Shown piece after piece: positions 1 to 5,870 of a DNA stretch of 7,483 nt. Source of the DNA: DASUFH01 sp036274645 (GTDB taxonomy: Bacteria; Acidobacteriota; Terriglobia; 20CM-2-55-15); assembly GCA_036274645.1 (NCBI GenBank), contig DASUFH010000096.1, forward strand, positions 1 to 7,483, in the 5' to 3' direction. The notes under the pieces were generated by a model that worked only from the letters and a program-made list of their open reading frames with translations, was not told the origin of the DNA and searched no databases. The number at the start of each line of letters is the position of its first letter. Position 1 is the first letter of the stretch. A program made the position numbers and the translations under genes.

Positions 1-117
1 GCGGCCCGTGGCGGAGCGCCGGGCGGCGCTGGGCCGGGAGCGGCCCGTGGCGGAGCGCCCGGTGGCGCTGGGCCGGGAGCGGCCCGTGGCGGAGCGCCCG
101 GTGGCGCCCCGCGCGGT
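1..117 (+). repeat. Three tandem 39-bp repeats in a coding region
   Basis: Units lie at 1-39, 40-78 and 79-117. Units 1 and 2 differ at two bases (CCGGGC versus CCCGGT). Unit 3 matches unit 2 until it diverges near 108. Each encodes 13 residues, AARGGAPGGAGPG, and unit 3 ends APRG. Because the period is a multiple of three, gain or loss of a unit keeps the frame. The array starts at the window edge, so more copies may lie upstream. Confidence 0.92.
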
Positions 118-657
118 CAGCAGGCGGCGGCAGCGCCCAGCGGTGGACCGGGCCCGGTGATTCTTGCCGTGCGTCTCAAGGTCGACAACGGCAAAGTCAG
201 CGAAATCGAAACCATCGTGAACCGTCAGGGCGAACTCTTCTTCAGTCCCGACGGGGTGCTCGAAACGAAGGACCAGGATTGGGAAAGCCCCCTGCCCGCC
301 TCGGAACGCTCGACCCGCGAATACATGAACGACGCCGCAAACAAGTATTTCAGCGGGTTCAGCCAGAATCCCGAGGTTGAAGCGCCATTTGCGAAGCCGT
401 GTGACCGCTGGGAAGGCGGCGTTTCGACAACCACCACGACGCACGACTGCTCGCCCAAAGGCTTCGTGATGACCCATACGCATCGCCGTTTCCCCGTGAC
501 GGATCTCGAAGCGGGAATCACCGCCGGCTTCGTCAACTTCAACGGGGGCCTGCCCGACGTGCATATTTTCAAAATCAAGGGCGGAAAGATCGTGTGGATT
601 CAGGCTGTTTTTGGCGGCAACGCGCAGGGCGCCATCTGGCCGGACGAAACGAAGTAG
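1..657 (+). CDS. Gly-rich repeat protein with NTF2/SnoaL-like (DUF8021-like) domain, 5' end missing
   Basis: The frame is open from base 1 to the TAG at 655-657, giving 218 visible residues; the start lies outside the window. A GTG at 157 could be taken as a start, but the same frame reads on upstream without a stop and is clearly coding. Residues 1-52 are Ala/Gly/Pro/Arg-rich and contain three 13-residue repeats. From residue 53 the sequence becomes a normal globular domain: VILAVRLKVDNGKVSEIETIV, then an ASERSTREYMNDAANKYFSGF helix, an acidic/Cys stretch (PFAKPCDRWEGG), and a C-terminal half ending in beta-like segments (PDVHIFKIKGGKIVWIQAVF). This resembles NTF2/SnoaL-type domains and the DUF8021 family known from fungi, recalled from memory and not searched. 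No catalytic residue can be assigned, so the function is unknown. The export signal, if any, is out of view. The gene converges on the dioxygenase gene. Confidence 0.8.
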   Translation, partial: AARGGAPGGAGPGAARGGAPGGAGPGAARGGAPGGAPRGQQAAAAPSGGPGPVILAVRLKVDNGKVSEIETIVNRQGELFFSPDGVLETKDQDWESPLPASERSTREYMNDAANKYFSGFSQNPEVEAPFAKPCDRWEGGVSTTTTTHDCSPKGFVMTHTHRRFPVTDLEAGITAGFVNFNGGLPDVHIFKIKGGKIVWIQAVFGGNAQGAIWPDETK

Positions 658-670
658 TCAAAAGAGAACC

Positions 671-828
671 GGACAGGGGCTTCCCCCGGTTTTCCATTAT
701 CCATTGCCTGTTATCGATTGTTACTTGTCTTCATTGTTCCTTGATCGGTTTAACGAACATTGAAACAGGAACAATTAATAATCGATAACAGGAAATGGAT
801 AATGGGAAACCGGGGGAAGCCGCTTTCC
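671..828. repeat. Large imperfect palindrome between convergent genes (MITE-like or bidirectional terminator)
   Basis: Arms 671-728 and 771-828 pair over 58 positions. Of these, 52 are Watson-Crick, two would be G-U in RNA (693:806 and 720:779), and four are mismatched (674:825, 677:822, 706:793, 724:775). The loop is about 42 nt (729-770). It starts 14 nt after the stop of the upstream plus-strand gene and ends 7 nt before the stop of the minus-strand dioxygenase gene. It could therefore fold at the 3' end of both transcripts. There is no strong U-run directly after the stem on either strand, so it is not a textbook terminator. The AT-rich arms stand out from the GC-rich genes around them. 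An 8-bp direct repeat, AGAACCGG, lies at 665-672 and 838-845, close to both ends. This would suit a non-autonomous insertion, although the right copy sits 9 nt outside the stem. Confidence 0.85.
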
Positions 829-835
829 AGAGTTC

Positions 836-1609
836 TTAGAACCGGGGGCCGCGCCCGCCGCGGCCAAAGCCTCCACCGCCCATGCCGCCACGTCCTCCGC
901 GTTCAGGCGCGCCAAGCCCGCCGCGAATCCCGCCATCGTCCACTTCAACGGCAGTACTGCCCAGGACGATATCGAAATTGGCGGTAAGTTCGCCGATTTT
1001 GGATCCGGGTAGAGGCACAAAATCGGACATCACGGTTTCGCGCAACGCGGGGTCACGCACGCCTTGAAGAACACTGTCGCGCGCATTGTCCTGATGCCCA
1101 CGAATGTGGGTCTGGGTCGTGAGAATGCGCCGGCCATTCCGGCTCAGAGCGAAATGGATATGCGGGGTACGGAAAGCGCCGTTCAGCGTGTATGGAACCG
1201 GCTTGACCGTCCGGAAATAGTACTGGCCGCGCGAATCGGTCAGGAATCGTCCGTATCCCTGGAAATTCTGGTCGGGACCGGCGGGACCGCGGCCGTTGGT
1301 ATGGAGGTAGGACGCTTTGGCGTCCACCTGCCAGATCTCCACGAACACGTTACGCATGGGCTCGCCGGCTGTCGTCAGAAGGCGTCCGGTGAGATGCGTA
1401 ATCTCGCCGATGGCCGGCGTGATCGCGTCGTTGATGATCAACAGGTCGTTGTCCGTATCCAGCGGCATCTTGTCCGGATAAAACGGCCCTTCAGTGAGCG
1501 ACGGGGTTGCCGTCAACGTCTCGGCGAAGAGACCCCGTGTCGTGAAAAGCGTCGTGAAAAGCGGCGCGCCAAAGGCCGCTCCGCGCAGAAATGTCCTGCG
1601 GCTATGCAT
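836..1609 (-). CDS. Tat-exported intradiol ring-cleavage dioxygenase with RGG-rich tail
   Basis: Non-haem Fe(III) enzymes of the protocatechuate 3,4-dioxygenase / catechol 1,2-dioxygenase superfamily cleave an aromatic ring between its two hydroxyls using O2. The chosen start gives 257 residues. SRRTFLRG at residues 3-10 followed by a hydrophobic stretch is a twin-arginine signal. The iron ligands expected for the family are visible: Tyr101 (ASYLHTNG), Tyr140 (KPVPYTLNG), His150 and His152 (RTPHIHF), with the conserved Arg147 nearby. FLTDSRGQYYFRTVKP is the typical core beta-sheet segment, and TEGPFYP near the N-terminus is also usual. After residue about 225 the protein ends in a tail of roughly 30 residues rich in Gly and Arg, outside the catalytic fold. 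An ATG at 1633 would add 8 residues but has no RBS, whereas the ATG at 1609 has GAGGA 8 nt upstream. The substrate is unknown; catechol-type aromatics acted on outside the cytoplasm are the inference. Stop is TAA at 836-838. Confidence 0.9.
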   Translation of the reverse strand: MHSRRTFLRGAAFGAPLFTTLFTTRGLFAETLTATPSLTEGPFYPDKMPLDTDNDLLIINDAITPAIGEITHLTGRLLTTAGEPMRNVFVEIWQVDAKASYLHTNGRGPAGPDQNFQGYGRFLTDSRGQYYFRTVKPVPYTLNGAFRTPHIHFALSRNGRRILTTQTHIRGHQDNARDSVLQGVRDPALRETVMSDFVPLPGSKIGELTANFDIVLGSTAVEVDDGGIRGGLGAPERGGRGGMGGGGFGRGGRGPRF

Positions 1610-1616
1610 TAGCTTT

Positions 1617-1623
1617 GTCCTCT
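1617..1623 (-). promoter_or_regulatory. Ribosome binding site of the dioxygenase gene
   Basis: The minus strand reads AGAGGAC here, followed by 8 nt and the ATG at 1609. No comparable motif precedes the in-frame ATG at 1633, so this site decides the start and places the Tat motif at the very N-terminus. Confidence 0.7.
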
Positions 1624-1633
1624 GGGGGGTCAT

Positions 1634-1639
1634 TCTATA
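1634..1639 (-). promoter_or_regulatory. Candidate -10 box of the dioxygenase gene
   Basis: The minus strand reads TATAGA. A transcript beginning about 7 nt downstream would have a leader of under 20 nt containing the RBS, and the upstream ATG at 1633 would lie ahead of the transcript. No good -35 box sits at 16-18 nt. A perfect TTGACA at 1671-1676 is 31 nt away, too far to pair with it. Weak call. Confidence 0.3.
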
Positions 1640-1719
1640 TGCCCGACCAGGGAAGGCGATTGTTAATTCTTGTCAAACGGGGACGGGCGGGCGGAGCGGT
1701 ATTCGAAGAAGTTTCCCCC

Positions 1720-1768
1720 AAAAAAGGTTCGGGGACAGACTCTGAACTCGATCAGAGTCTGTCCCCGA
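1720..1768 (-). terminator. Intrinsic terminator of the MBL-fold gene (or REP-like hairpin)
   Basis: Arms 1729-1745 and 1752-1768 are perfect 17-bp inverted repeats with a 6-nt loop (ACTCGA). On the minus strand the hairpin begins 24 nt after the MBL stop codon. It is followed by AACC and then six T (complement of A1720-A1725), which fits a Rho-independent terminator. The stem, built on GGGGACAGACTCTGA, is unusually long and perfect for a terminator, so it may be a dispersed REP-type palindrome that also serves as one. Confidence 0.75.
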
Positions 1769-1792
1769 TCAACGGATCTGGCGATCTCGCGA

Positions 1793-3610
1793 CTATCTGG
1801 CCACAGCGGCCCAGAACTCCTCGCCGGTCTGCGGATTCGCGGAAGCGTGGACGTTGATATAACGGGTAAAGTCCAGCTTCAGCGACTTGAGAATCGGCGC
1901 CAGAGCTTTGACGTGGTCGTTAACCGGCTCGGTTCCGGTGGGCAGTGAGAAGTCGCCCTGAAAAATGATCTTCTCCTTCGGGATGTACGCGATCATGAGA
2001 CCGTTCGAATGCGGAACCGGCCAGGTGTGGTACATCTCGACGGTGCGGGTTCCATCCGTATAGACCTTTTTCTCCGAAACCGGCTCCACTTTCGCCTTCC
2101 TGGGATTCCTGGCCAGCACATCGGTGGCCGGATCCAGCAGCGTCCGTGGGGTGTTGAGCGCGCGCTCAAAGAACTCCTGATTGTTCTTCGACGTGATGAT
2201 CGTGGCGCCTTCCGCCACCAGGGCCGGCAGGCCGCCGGTATGATCCGAGTGCGGATGCGTGTTCATCACGTAGCGGATGGGCTTGTTGGGGATCAACTTC
2301 TTGGTCTCCGCGATGTAGGCCACAGCGCGCGCCTGGCTCTGCCCGGCTTCGAGCATCATGATGTAGTCCTTGAACTCGACGATCACGGAGTCGTAGCTGT
2401 TGGCGCCCGTGGTCAACCGGTAGAGACCTTCGCCCAGTTTCTCGGAAGTGACGTTCATCTGGCCGCCACCACCCGGAGCGCCGCCAGGAGCGCCGCCGCG
2501 GGCGCCGCCGGCCGCCGGAGCGGGACCACGACCACCCTGAGCGATTGCTCCGCCGGGAGCGCCGCCACCGGGGCCACCAGGACCGCCGCGACCCGCGCCG
2601 GCTCCACCGGGACCGCCACGACCGGCTGCGGCGCCGCCAGGACCACCAGGACCGCCGCGACCCGCGCCCGCGCCGCCAGGACCGCCACGGCCCGCGCCAG
2701 CGCCAGCGCCAGGGCCACCAGGACCGCCGCGACCCGCGCCCGCGCCGCCAGGACCACCGGGACCACCAGCCCCGCCACGACCCGCGCCAGCGCCAGCGCC
2801 AGGAGCGCCGGGACCACCGCGACCACCGCCGCCACCGCCGCCGGCCGGCTGCGCGAGCGTGGCCAGATCGGCAGGGTTCGCCCGGGCGGCCGTCACATTG
2901 ACTTCAAAGAAGGGCCATCCACCGCGCGTCTGCACGATCTTTGCGGGCGCCATGACGCCACCGAAGTCCTTCCATCCGGAATAGGTGGCCAGGATGTGCA
3001 TATCGCCCATGATGTTGTCGCCCAGCCAGGTCTCGACACGATCCACCATGTTCTTGTCATCAACATAACCCTTGATGACATAGCTGGGGCCGGAGGGGAA
3101 GGGTTTGACCTTGGGATTCCAGGTCAGCACAGTGTAGTTCTTGCCGTCAGCCTTGCCACGGCTGGCCGTCGCATTGTTTTCCGCCGCGCCCTTCAGGAAG
3201 CCCCACGGCGTGATGTAAAACTCCAGCGATCCGTTCCACGCCTGCGAGACATCCGCCTGCTGCGCCGAAACCTGCTGGTTGAACGCTCCCTGGGATACCG
3301 TGGTTGAACCGCCGGCCCCGATATTGTTGGTCACGCCCGTGGCCCGCGACAGCGGAGCGGTGAGATCGATGACGCGAACGTAATTGTCGATCGGACGCAT
3401 CGGGTCGTGCGCTCCACGGCATTGCATATCGGCCTTGTTGGCCCCGCACTGCTGGAAGGCCACGTCTTTGGCCGTCCCGGAATAGGTGATCGATTTCAAA
3501 TCGCCCAGCGTCTTCTGCGCGTTGGCGATCACGGTCTTTGCATCCTGCGCCACGGCGTTCGCTGACAGAAACGCCAGCGAGACAGCAACGACAGCAAATT
3601 TTCTCAACAC
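1793..3610 (-). CDS. Secreted MBL-fold metallo-hydrolase with extra N-terminal domain and long Gly-rich linker
   Basis: The product has 605 residues. Residues 1-21 form a Sec signal peptide (LRKFAVVAVSLAFLSANAVA, cleavage probably before QDAK). Residues about 22-250 are a domain of unknown function beginning AKTVIANAQKTLGDLKSITYSG. It recalls N-terminal regions of other acidobacterial MBL proteins and holds two Cys (55 and 64). Residues about 256-383 are almost purely Gly/Ala/Pro/Arg. The MBL domain starts near 385, with a full set of metal ligands: His452, His454, Asp456 and His457 (NTHPHSDHTGG), His534 (PVPHSNG), Asp553 (FQGDFS) and His588 (NVHAS). A two-metal, probably zinc, hydrolase acting outside the cytoplasm is the family expectation; the substrate is unknown. 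The frame is open to an ATG at 3874, but I chose the GTG at 3610. There AAGGAG lies 9 nt upstream, the signal peptide begins, and a consensus -10 box sits at 3690-3695, inside any longer version. Confidence 0.88.
   Translation of the reverse strand: MLRKFAVVAVSLAFLSANAVAQDAKTVIANAQKTLGDLKSITYSGTAKDVAFQQCGANKADMQCRGAHDPMRPIDNYVRVIDLTAPLSRATGVTNNIGAGGSTTVSQGAFNQQVSAQQADVSQAWNGSLEFYITPWGFLKGAAENNATASRGKADGKNYTVLTWNPKVKPFPSGPSYVIKGYVDDKNMVDRVETWLGDNIMGDMHILATYSGWKDFGGVMAPAKIVQTRGGWPFFEVNVTAARANPADLATLAQPAGGGGGGGRGGPGAPGAGAGAGRGGAGGPGGPGGAGAGRGGPGGPGAGAGAGRGGPGGAGAGRGGPGGPGGAAAGRGGPGGAGAGRGGPGGPGGGAPGGAIAQGGRGPAPAAGGARGGAPGGAPGGGGQMNVTSEKLGEGLYRLTTGANSYDSVIVEFKDYIMMLEAGQSQARAVAYIAETKKLIPNKPIRYVMNTHPHSDHTGGLPALVAEGATIITSKNNQEFFERALNTPRTLLDPATDVLARNPRKAKVEPVSEKKVYTDGTRTVEMYHTWPVPHSNGLMIAYIPKEKIIFQGDFSLPTGTEPVNDHVKALAPILKSLKLDFTRYINVHASANPQTGEEFWAAVAR
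2462..2845 (-). repeat. Gly-rich low-complexity coding repeat in the MBL-fold gene
   Basis: This stretch encodes about 128 residues built from GAGRGGPGG- and GPGG-type units. Internally, 41 bases at 2643-2683 recur exactly at 2715-2755, an offset of 72 nt or 24 codons. A second block at 2691-2713 recurs at 2781-2803, an offset of 90 nt. All offsets are multiples of three, as expected from in-frame slippage or unequal exchange. The opposite strand stays open across it, producing long artefactual reading frames. Confidence 0.9.
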
Positions 3611-3619
3611 AGTGTTTTG

Positions 3620-3625
3620 CTCCTT
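3620..3625 (-). promoter_or_regulatory. Ribosome binding site of the MBL-fold gene
   Basis: The minus strand reads AAGGAG, then 9 nt, then the GTG at 3610. This strong site supports the GTG start over the upstream in-frame ATG at 3874. Confidence 0.85.
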
Positions 3626-3636
3626 AGGCAAGGTTG

Positions 3637-3653
3637 GAACGGCCTGGCCGTTC
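3637..3653. promoter_or_regulatory. 17-bp palindrome in the MBL gene leader, possible operator
   Basis: GAACGGCC-T-GGCCGTTC is a perfect 8+1+8 dyad. It lies between the -10 box at 3690-3695 and the RBS at 3620-3625, roughly 30-48 nt into the predicted transcript. The one-base centre suits a DNA-binding dimer better than an RNA hairpin. No regulator gene is in view, so the role is inference. Confidence 0.45.
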
Positions 3654-3689
3654 ACGTCCCCGAATTGGTCGCTCGAAAAAACGGCAAGG

Positions 3690-3695
3690 ATTATA
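3690..3695 (-). promoter_or_regulatory. Consensus -10 box upstream of the MBL-fold gene
   Basis: The minus strand reads TATAAT, a perfect sigma-70-type -10 hexamer in otherwise GC-rich DNA. The -35 region at 16-17 nt spacing is poor (TTACGG or GTTACG), so an activator may be needed. The implied leader is about 70 nt. It would include the 17-bp palindrome and the RBS. Confidence 0.6.
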
Positions 3696-4079
3696 CCTCG
3701 TCTTGTACCCGCCGTAACCAGGCCTGGACAGGACGCCATTAACTGATTTGCAAAGTCTCTACGAGAAGACCGGGGGATATGCCGGGACGCCTTCAAGGCC
3801 AGACTGGCGCTGGCCTGGCAGGCATTTGATATCCCATCGGTGTTGAACAGGAACCTGGAATGCGACCGGGACAAACTTCAAAGTCAACGCAGACGAAATC
3901 CCGGGCAGTAGGTTCGATTCCTTCCGTTCCCGCCTTCTGTCGGGGCGCGATATGAAGGCGGTTTTGCATAAGGGAGCATTCTGGGTCGCCAATGCCTCTG
4001 TTGTGTAAAGCTGACCAGGGCGAGTGACCGCTGACAATAAAGTTTCACCTGTGAAGGCAGACGGGAACGGGCGGCGGCG
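3696..4079. other. Intergenic region without a supported gene
   Basis: This lies between the MBL promoter and the 3' end of the ABC unit. I find no gene with a convincing start, RBS or recognisable product. Small features are a CCAGGCCTGG palindrome (3718-3727), a short hairpin-forming GGCCAG...CTGGCC, a tRNA T-arm-like GGTTCGATTCC near 3911-3921, and TTCAC-CT-GTGAA (4044-4055) just downstream of the ABC stop. The last is too small to call a terminator. A plus-strand frame without stops runs from about 3846 to 4005 but has no start and resembles nothing I recognise. Confidence 0.6.
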
Positions 4080-5870
4080 TCAGCTTTCCCGTTTTTCGTG
4101 CAGGAGCATGTGCAGCGCGTGCTCCATCGAACCGGCGGGGATGATCTCTCCCGAGTTGATGAAGAAGATCTCGTCGGCGTTCGCGATGGTGTTGAGTCGA
4201 TGCGCGATGATGACTCTCGTTGTGGTCGCGGGCAGTTGGCGGAGGATTTCTTCGAGCAGCTGTTCGGTCACCGTATCGATATTGGCGGTCGCTTCGTCGA
4301 GAATCAGGATTTCCGGATCCTTCAACACGGCGCGCATGAACGCGACCAGTTGCTTCTGTCCGAGACTGATGCTGTCGCCGACCGACCGGACCGGCGTCGC
4401 GAGTCCCATTTCGAAGCGCGAGAGCAGCGTATCGAGGTTCTTTCGCGCCAGCATCCCGGCCAGTTCTTCGTCAGACCAATTCCGCGCTTCGTCGTTGCCA
4501 TAAAGAATGTTGTCGCGAATCGTGCCGGAAAAAAGAAACGGCTCCTGCAGGATGAACCCGATCCTGCGGGTCCGCTCCTCGGGCGCATAGGAACGGATGT
4601 CCCGCCCCCCCAGAAGCACGCGCCCTTCGACCGGATCGTAGAGTCTCGCCATCAGGGATGCGGCAGTCGTCTTGCCGCCGCCGGTCGGCCCAACCAGCGC
4701 GTAAGTCTTCCCTGGCTCGAGCGCGAATGTCGCGTCCTTCAGTACGCGCTTGCCTCCCGGATAGGCAAATGACACGTGATCGAACGCCAGCGCGGGACCG
4801 GGTTCGACCGGGCCGGCCGGCAGGACGGGCATGTTCGACTCGAGGGCCAGAACTTCGGAGATCCGGTCGATCGCGGCGAGGGAAAGCTGGAACGACGACC
4901 ACAGCGCGGCCAGATGCCGGAGCGGCATGTAGAAGCTGTTCGTATAGAGCAGGAACCCGATCAGAACACCCACGGAAGCCTGCTGTGAAGCAATGAGCGT
5001 CACGCCGTACGCCAGCACGATCACCTGCGCGGCACTGTGCGCCAGGGTGTACACCGGCATGAAGATGCTGCTCGCCAGTCCCGCCGAGACCGAAGCCTTG
5101 AAGTTTCGTTCGTTCGCCTCGTCAAATTTCCGGCGGAAGTAGTCGATGCGGTTGAACGCGACAATCACCCGGAAGTTGCTGAGGCTTTCCTGGATCTCCG
5201 CGCTCAGCCCGCCAAGCGACTGCAGACTTCGCACGCTCCGGCGGCGAACCCACGGAGAGAGTATCCGGGTAAGAACCAGCACGCCGGCCGCCGGCGCCAG
5301 CGTGGCGAGACCGAGCCGGGGATTCATGACAAGAAGCGAAATGGCCGCGCCCGCCATCAGGAACAGGTTGCTGGCGAACTGCACGAGCGCCTGCGAGAAA
5401 AACTGATTCAGCTTGTCGGTATCGTTGTTGATGCGGGAGATGAGATCGCCCGCCTTGTTCTGGTTGAAGAACAGAAGGGGCAGCTGCTGGAGCCTGGTAA
5501 AGATGGCGTTCCGCAGATTGAACAGGACGCGGCGGCCGACCGTTCCCATGCGCTGGGTCTGAAAGTAGCTCGCAAACAGGTTGCACACATAGATGCCGAG
5601 CAGGATGGCCGCAGACCGCAGGACCCCGTTGAAGTCCCCGTTCTTGATATCGACGTCCACCGTGTGGGCAATCATGGCCGGGCCGAGCAACGAGGTCGCA
5701 GACGTCACGACCACGGCGACAAACGCCAGCCAGACGCTGCGTTTCTCGTCCGCCATGAGAGGCGCGAGGCGGCGCAGAGCGTCAGCGACAGTGGTCTGCT
5801 CCTTGAGCGGATCCGACTGCTTACTGAGCTGGTAGGAGTTCGAGATGGCTGACGCTTCGCTGTGACTCAT
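4080..5870 (-). CDS. ABC exporter half-transporter, catalytic partner of a heterodimer (TM288/BmrD/LmrD-like)
   Basis: The product has 596 residues: an N-terminal membrane domain with six expected helices (about 45-340) fused to an ATPase domain (about 355-590), the usual length for a type IV exporter half. In the ATPase domain the A-loop Tyr is 370, Walker A GPTGGGKT is 394-401, the Q-loop Gln is 442, Walker B ends in Asp525 with catalytic Glu526 (ILILDEATANID), and the switch His is 557 (IIAHRLNT). These are all canonical. The signature is ISLGQ (501-505) in place of LSGGQ, a deviation typical of the TM288/LmrD side. Its own Walker A/B would form the active ATP site with the partner's intact signature. 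The ATG at 5870 lies 50 nt inside the upstream gene, with only a weak RBS, suggesting translational coupling. The substrate cannot be told from sequence; relatives export drugs, lipids or peptides. No clear terminator follows the stop. Confidence 0.93.
   Translation of the reverse strand: MSHSEASAISNSYQLSKQSDPLKEQTTVADALRRLAPLMADEKRSVWLAFVAVVVTSATSLLGPAMIAHTVDVDIKNGDFNGVLRSAAILLGIYVCNLFASYFQTQRMGTVGRRVLFNLRNAIFTRLQQLPLLFFNQNKAGDLISRINNDTDKLNQFFSQALVQFASNLFLMAGAAISLLVMNPRLGLATLAPAAGVLVLTRILSPWVRRRSVRSLQSLGGLSAEIQESLSNFRVIVAFNRIDYFRRKFDEANERNFKASVSAGLASSIFMPVYTLAHSAAQVIVLAYGVTLIASQQASVGVLIGFLLYTNSFYMPLRHLAALWSSFQLSLAAIDRISEVLALESNMPVLPAGPVEPGPALAFDHVSFAYPGGKRVLKDATFALEPGKTYALVGPTGGGKTTAASLMARLYDPVEGRVLLGGRDIRSYAPEERTRRIGFILQEPFLFSGTIRDNILYGNDEARNWSDEELAGMLARKNLDTLLSRFEMGLATPVRSVGDSISLGQKQLVAFMRAVLKDPEILILDEATANIDTVTEQLLEEILRQLPATTTRVIIAHRLNTIANADEIFFINSGEIIPAGSMEHALHMLLHEKRES

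Noticed and set aside
1..117. CRISPR-like array
   Set aside because: Repeats are directly adjacent with no unique spacers and are in-frame coding tandem units.
157..657. A separate gene starting at the GTG at 157
   Set aside because: The frame continues upstream without stops through in-frame 39-bp repeats, and no RBS is present before this GTG.
1671..1676. Perfect TTGACA as the -35 of the dioxygenase gene
   Set aside because: At 17-nt spacing the -10 position reads TCCCTG, and the nearest -10-like TATAGA is 31 nt away, so it does not form a promoter here.
2009..3307. A 432-codon plus-strand frame opposite the MBL gene
   Set aside because: It is the mirror of the Gly-rich GC-biased coding repeat (Thr/Arg/Ala monotony) and has no recognisable domain. 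The minus-strand gene has a signal peptide and metal-binding motifs.
3611..3874. N-terminal extension of the MBL protein to the ATG at 3874
   Set aside because: It would bury the signal peptide 88 residues inside the protein. The GTG at 3610 has AAGGAG at 9 nt, and the TATAAT promoter box lies within the extension.
3860..3935. A tRNA gene ending at the T-arm-like GGTTCGATTCC
   Set aside because: The T stem has a mismatch, and no 5' acceptor strand complementary to the CGTTCCC downstream of it, D-arm or anticodon arm is found upstream.
3759..4037. A 92-codon minus-strand frame in the intergenic region
   Set aside because: No RBS, recognisable domain or coding-like composition; it resembles spurious frames over non-coding DNA.
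4044..4055. Terminator of the ABC unit
   Set aside because: TTCAC-CT-GTGAA has only five base pairs with a two-base centre and a broken T-run after it; too weak to support.
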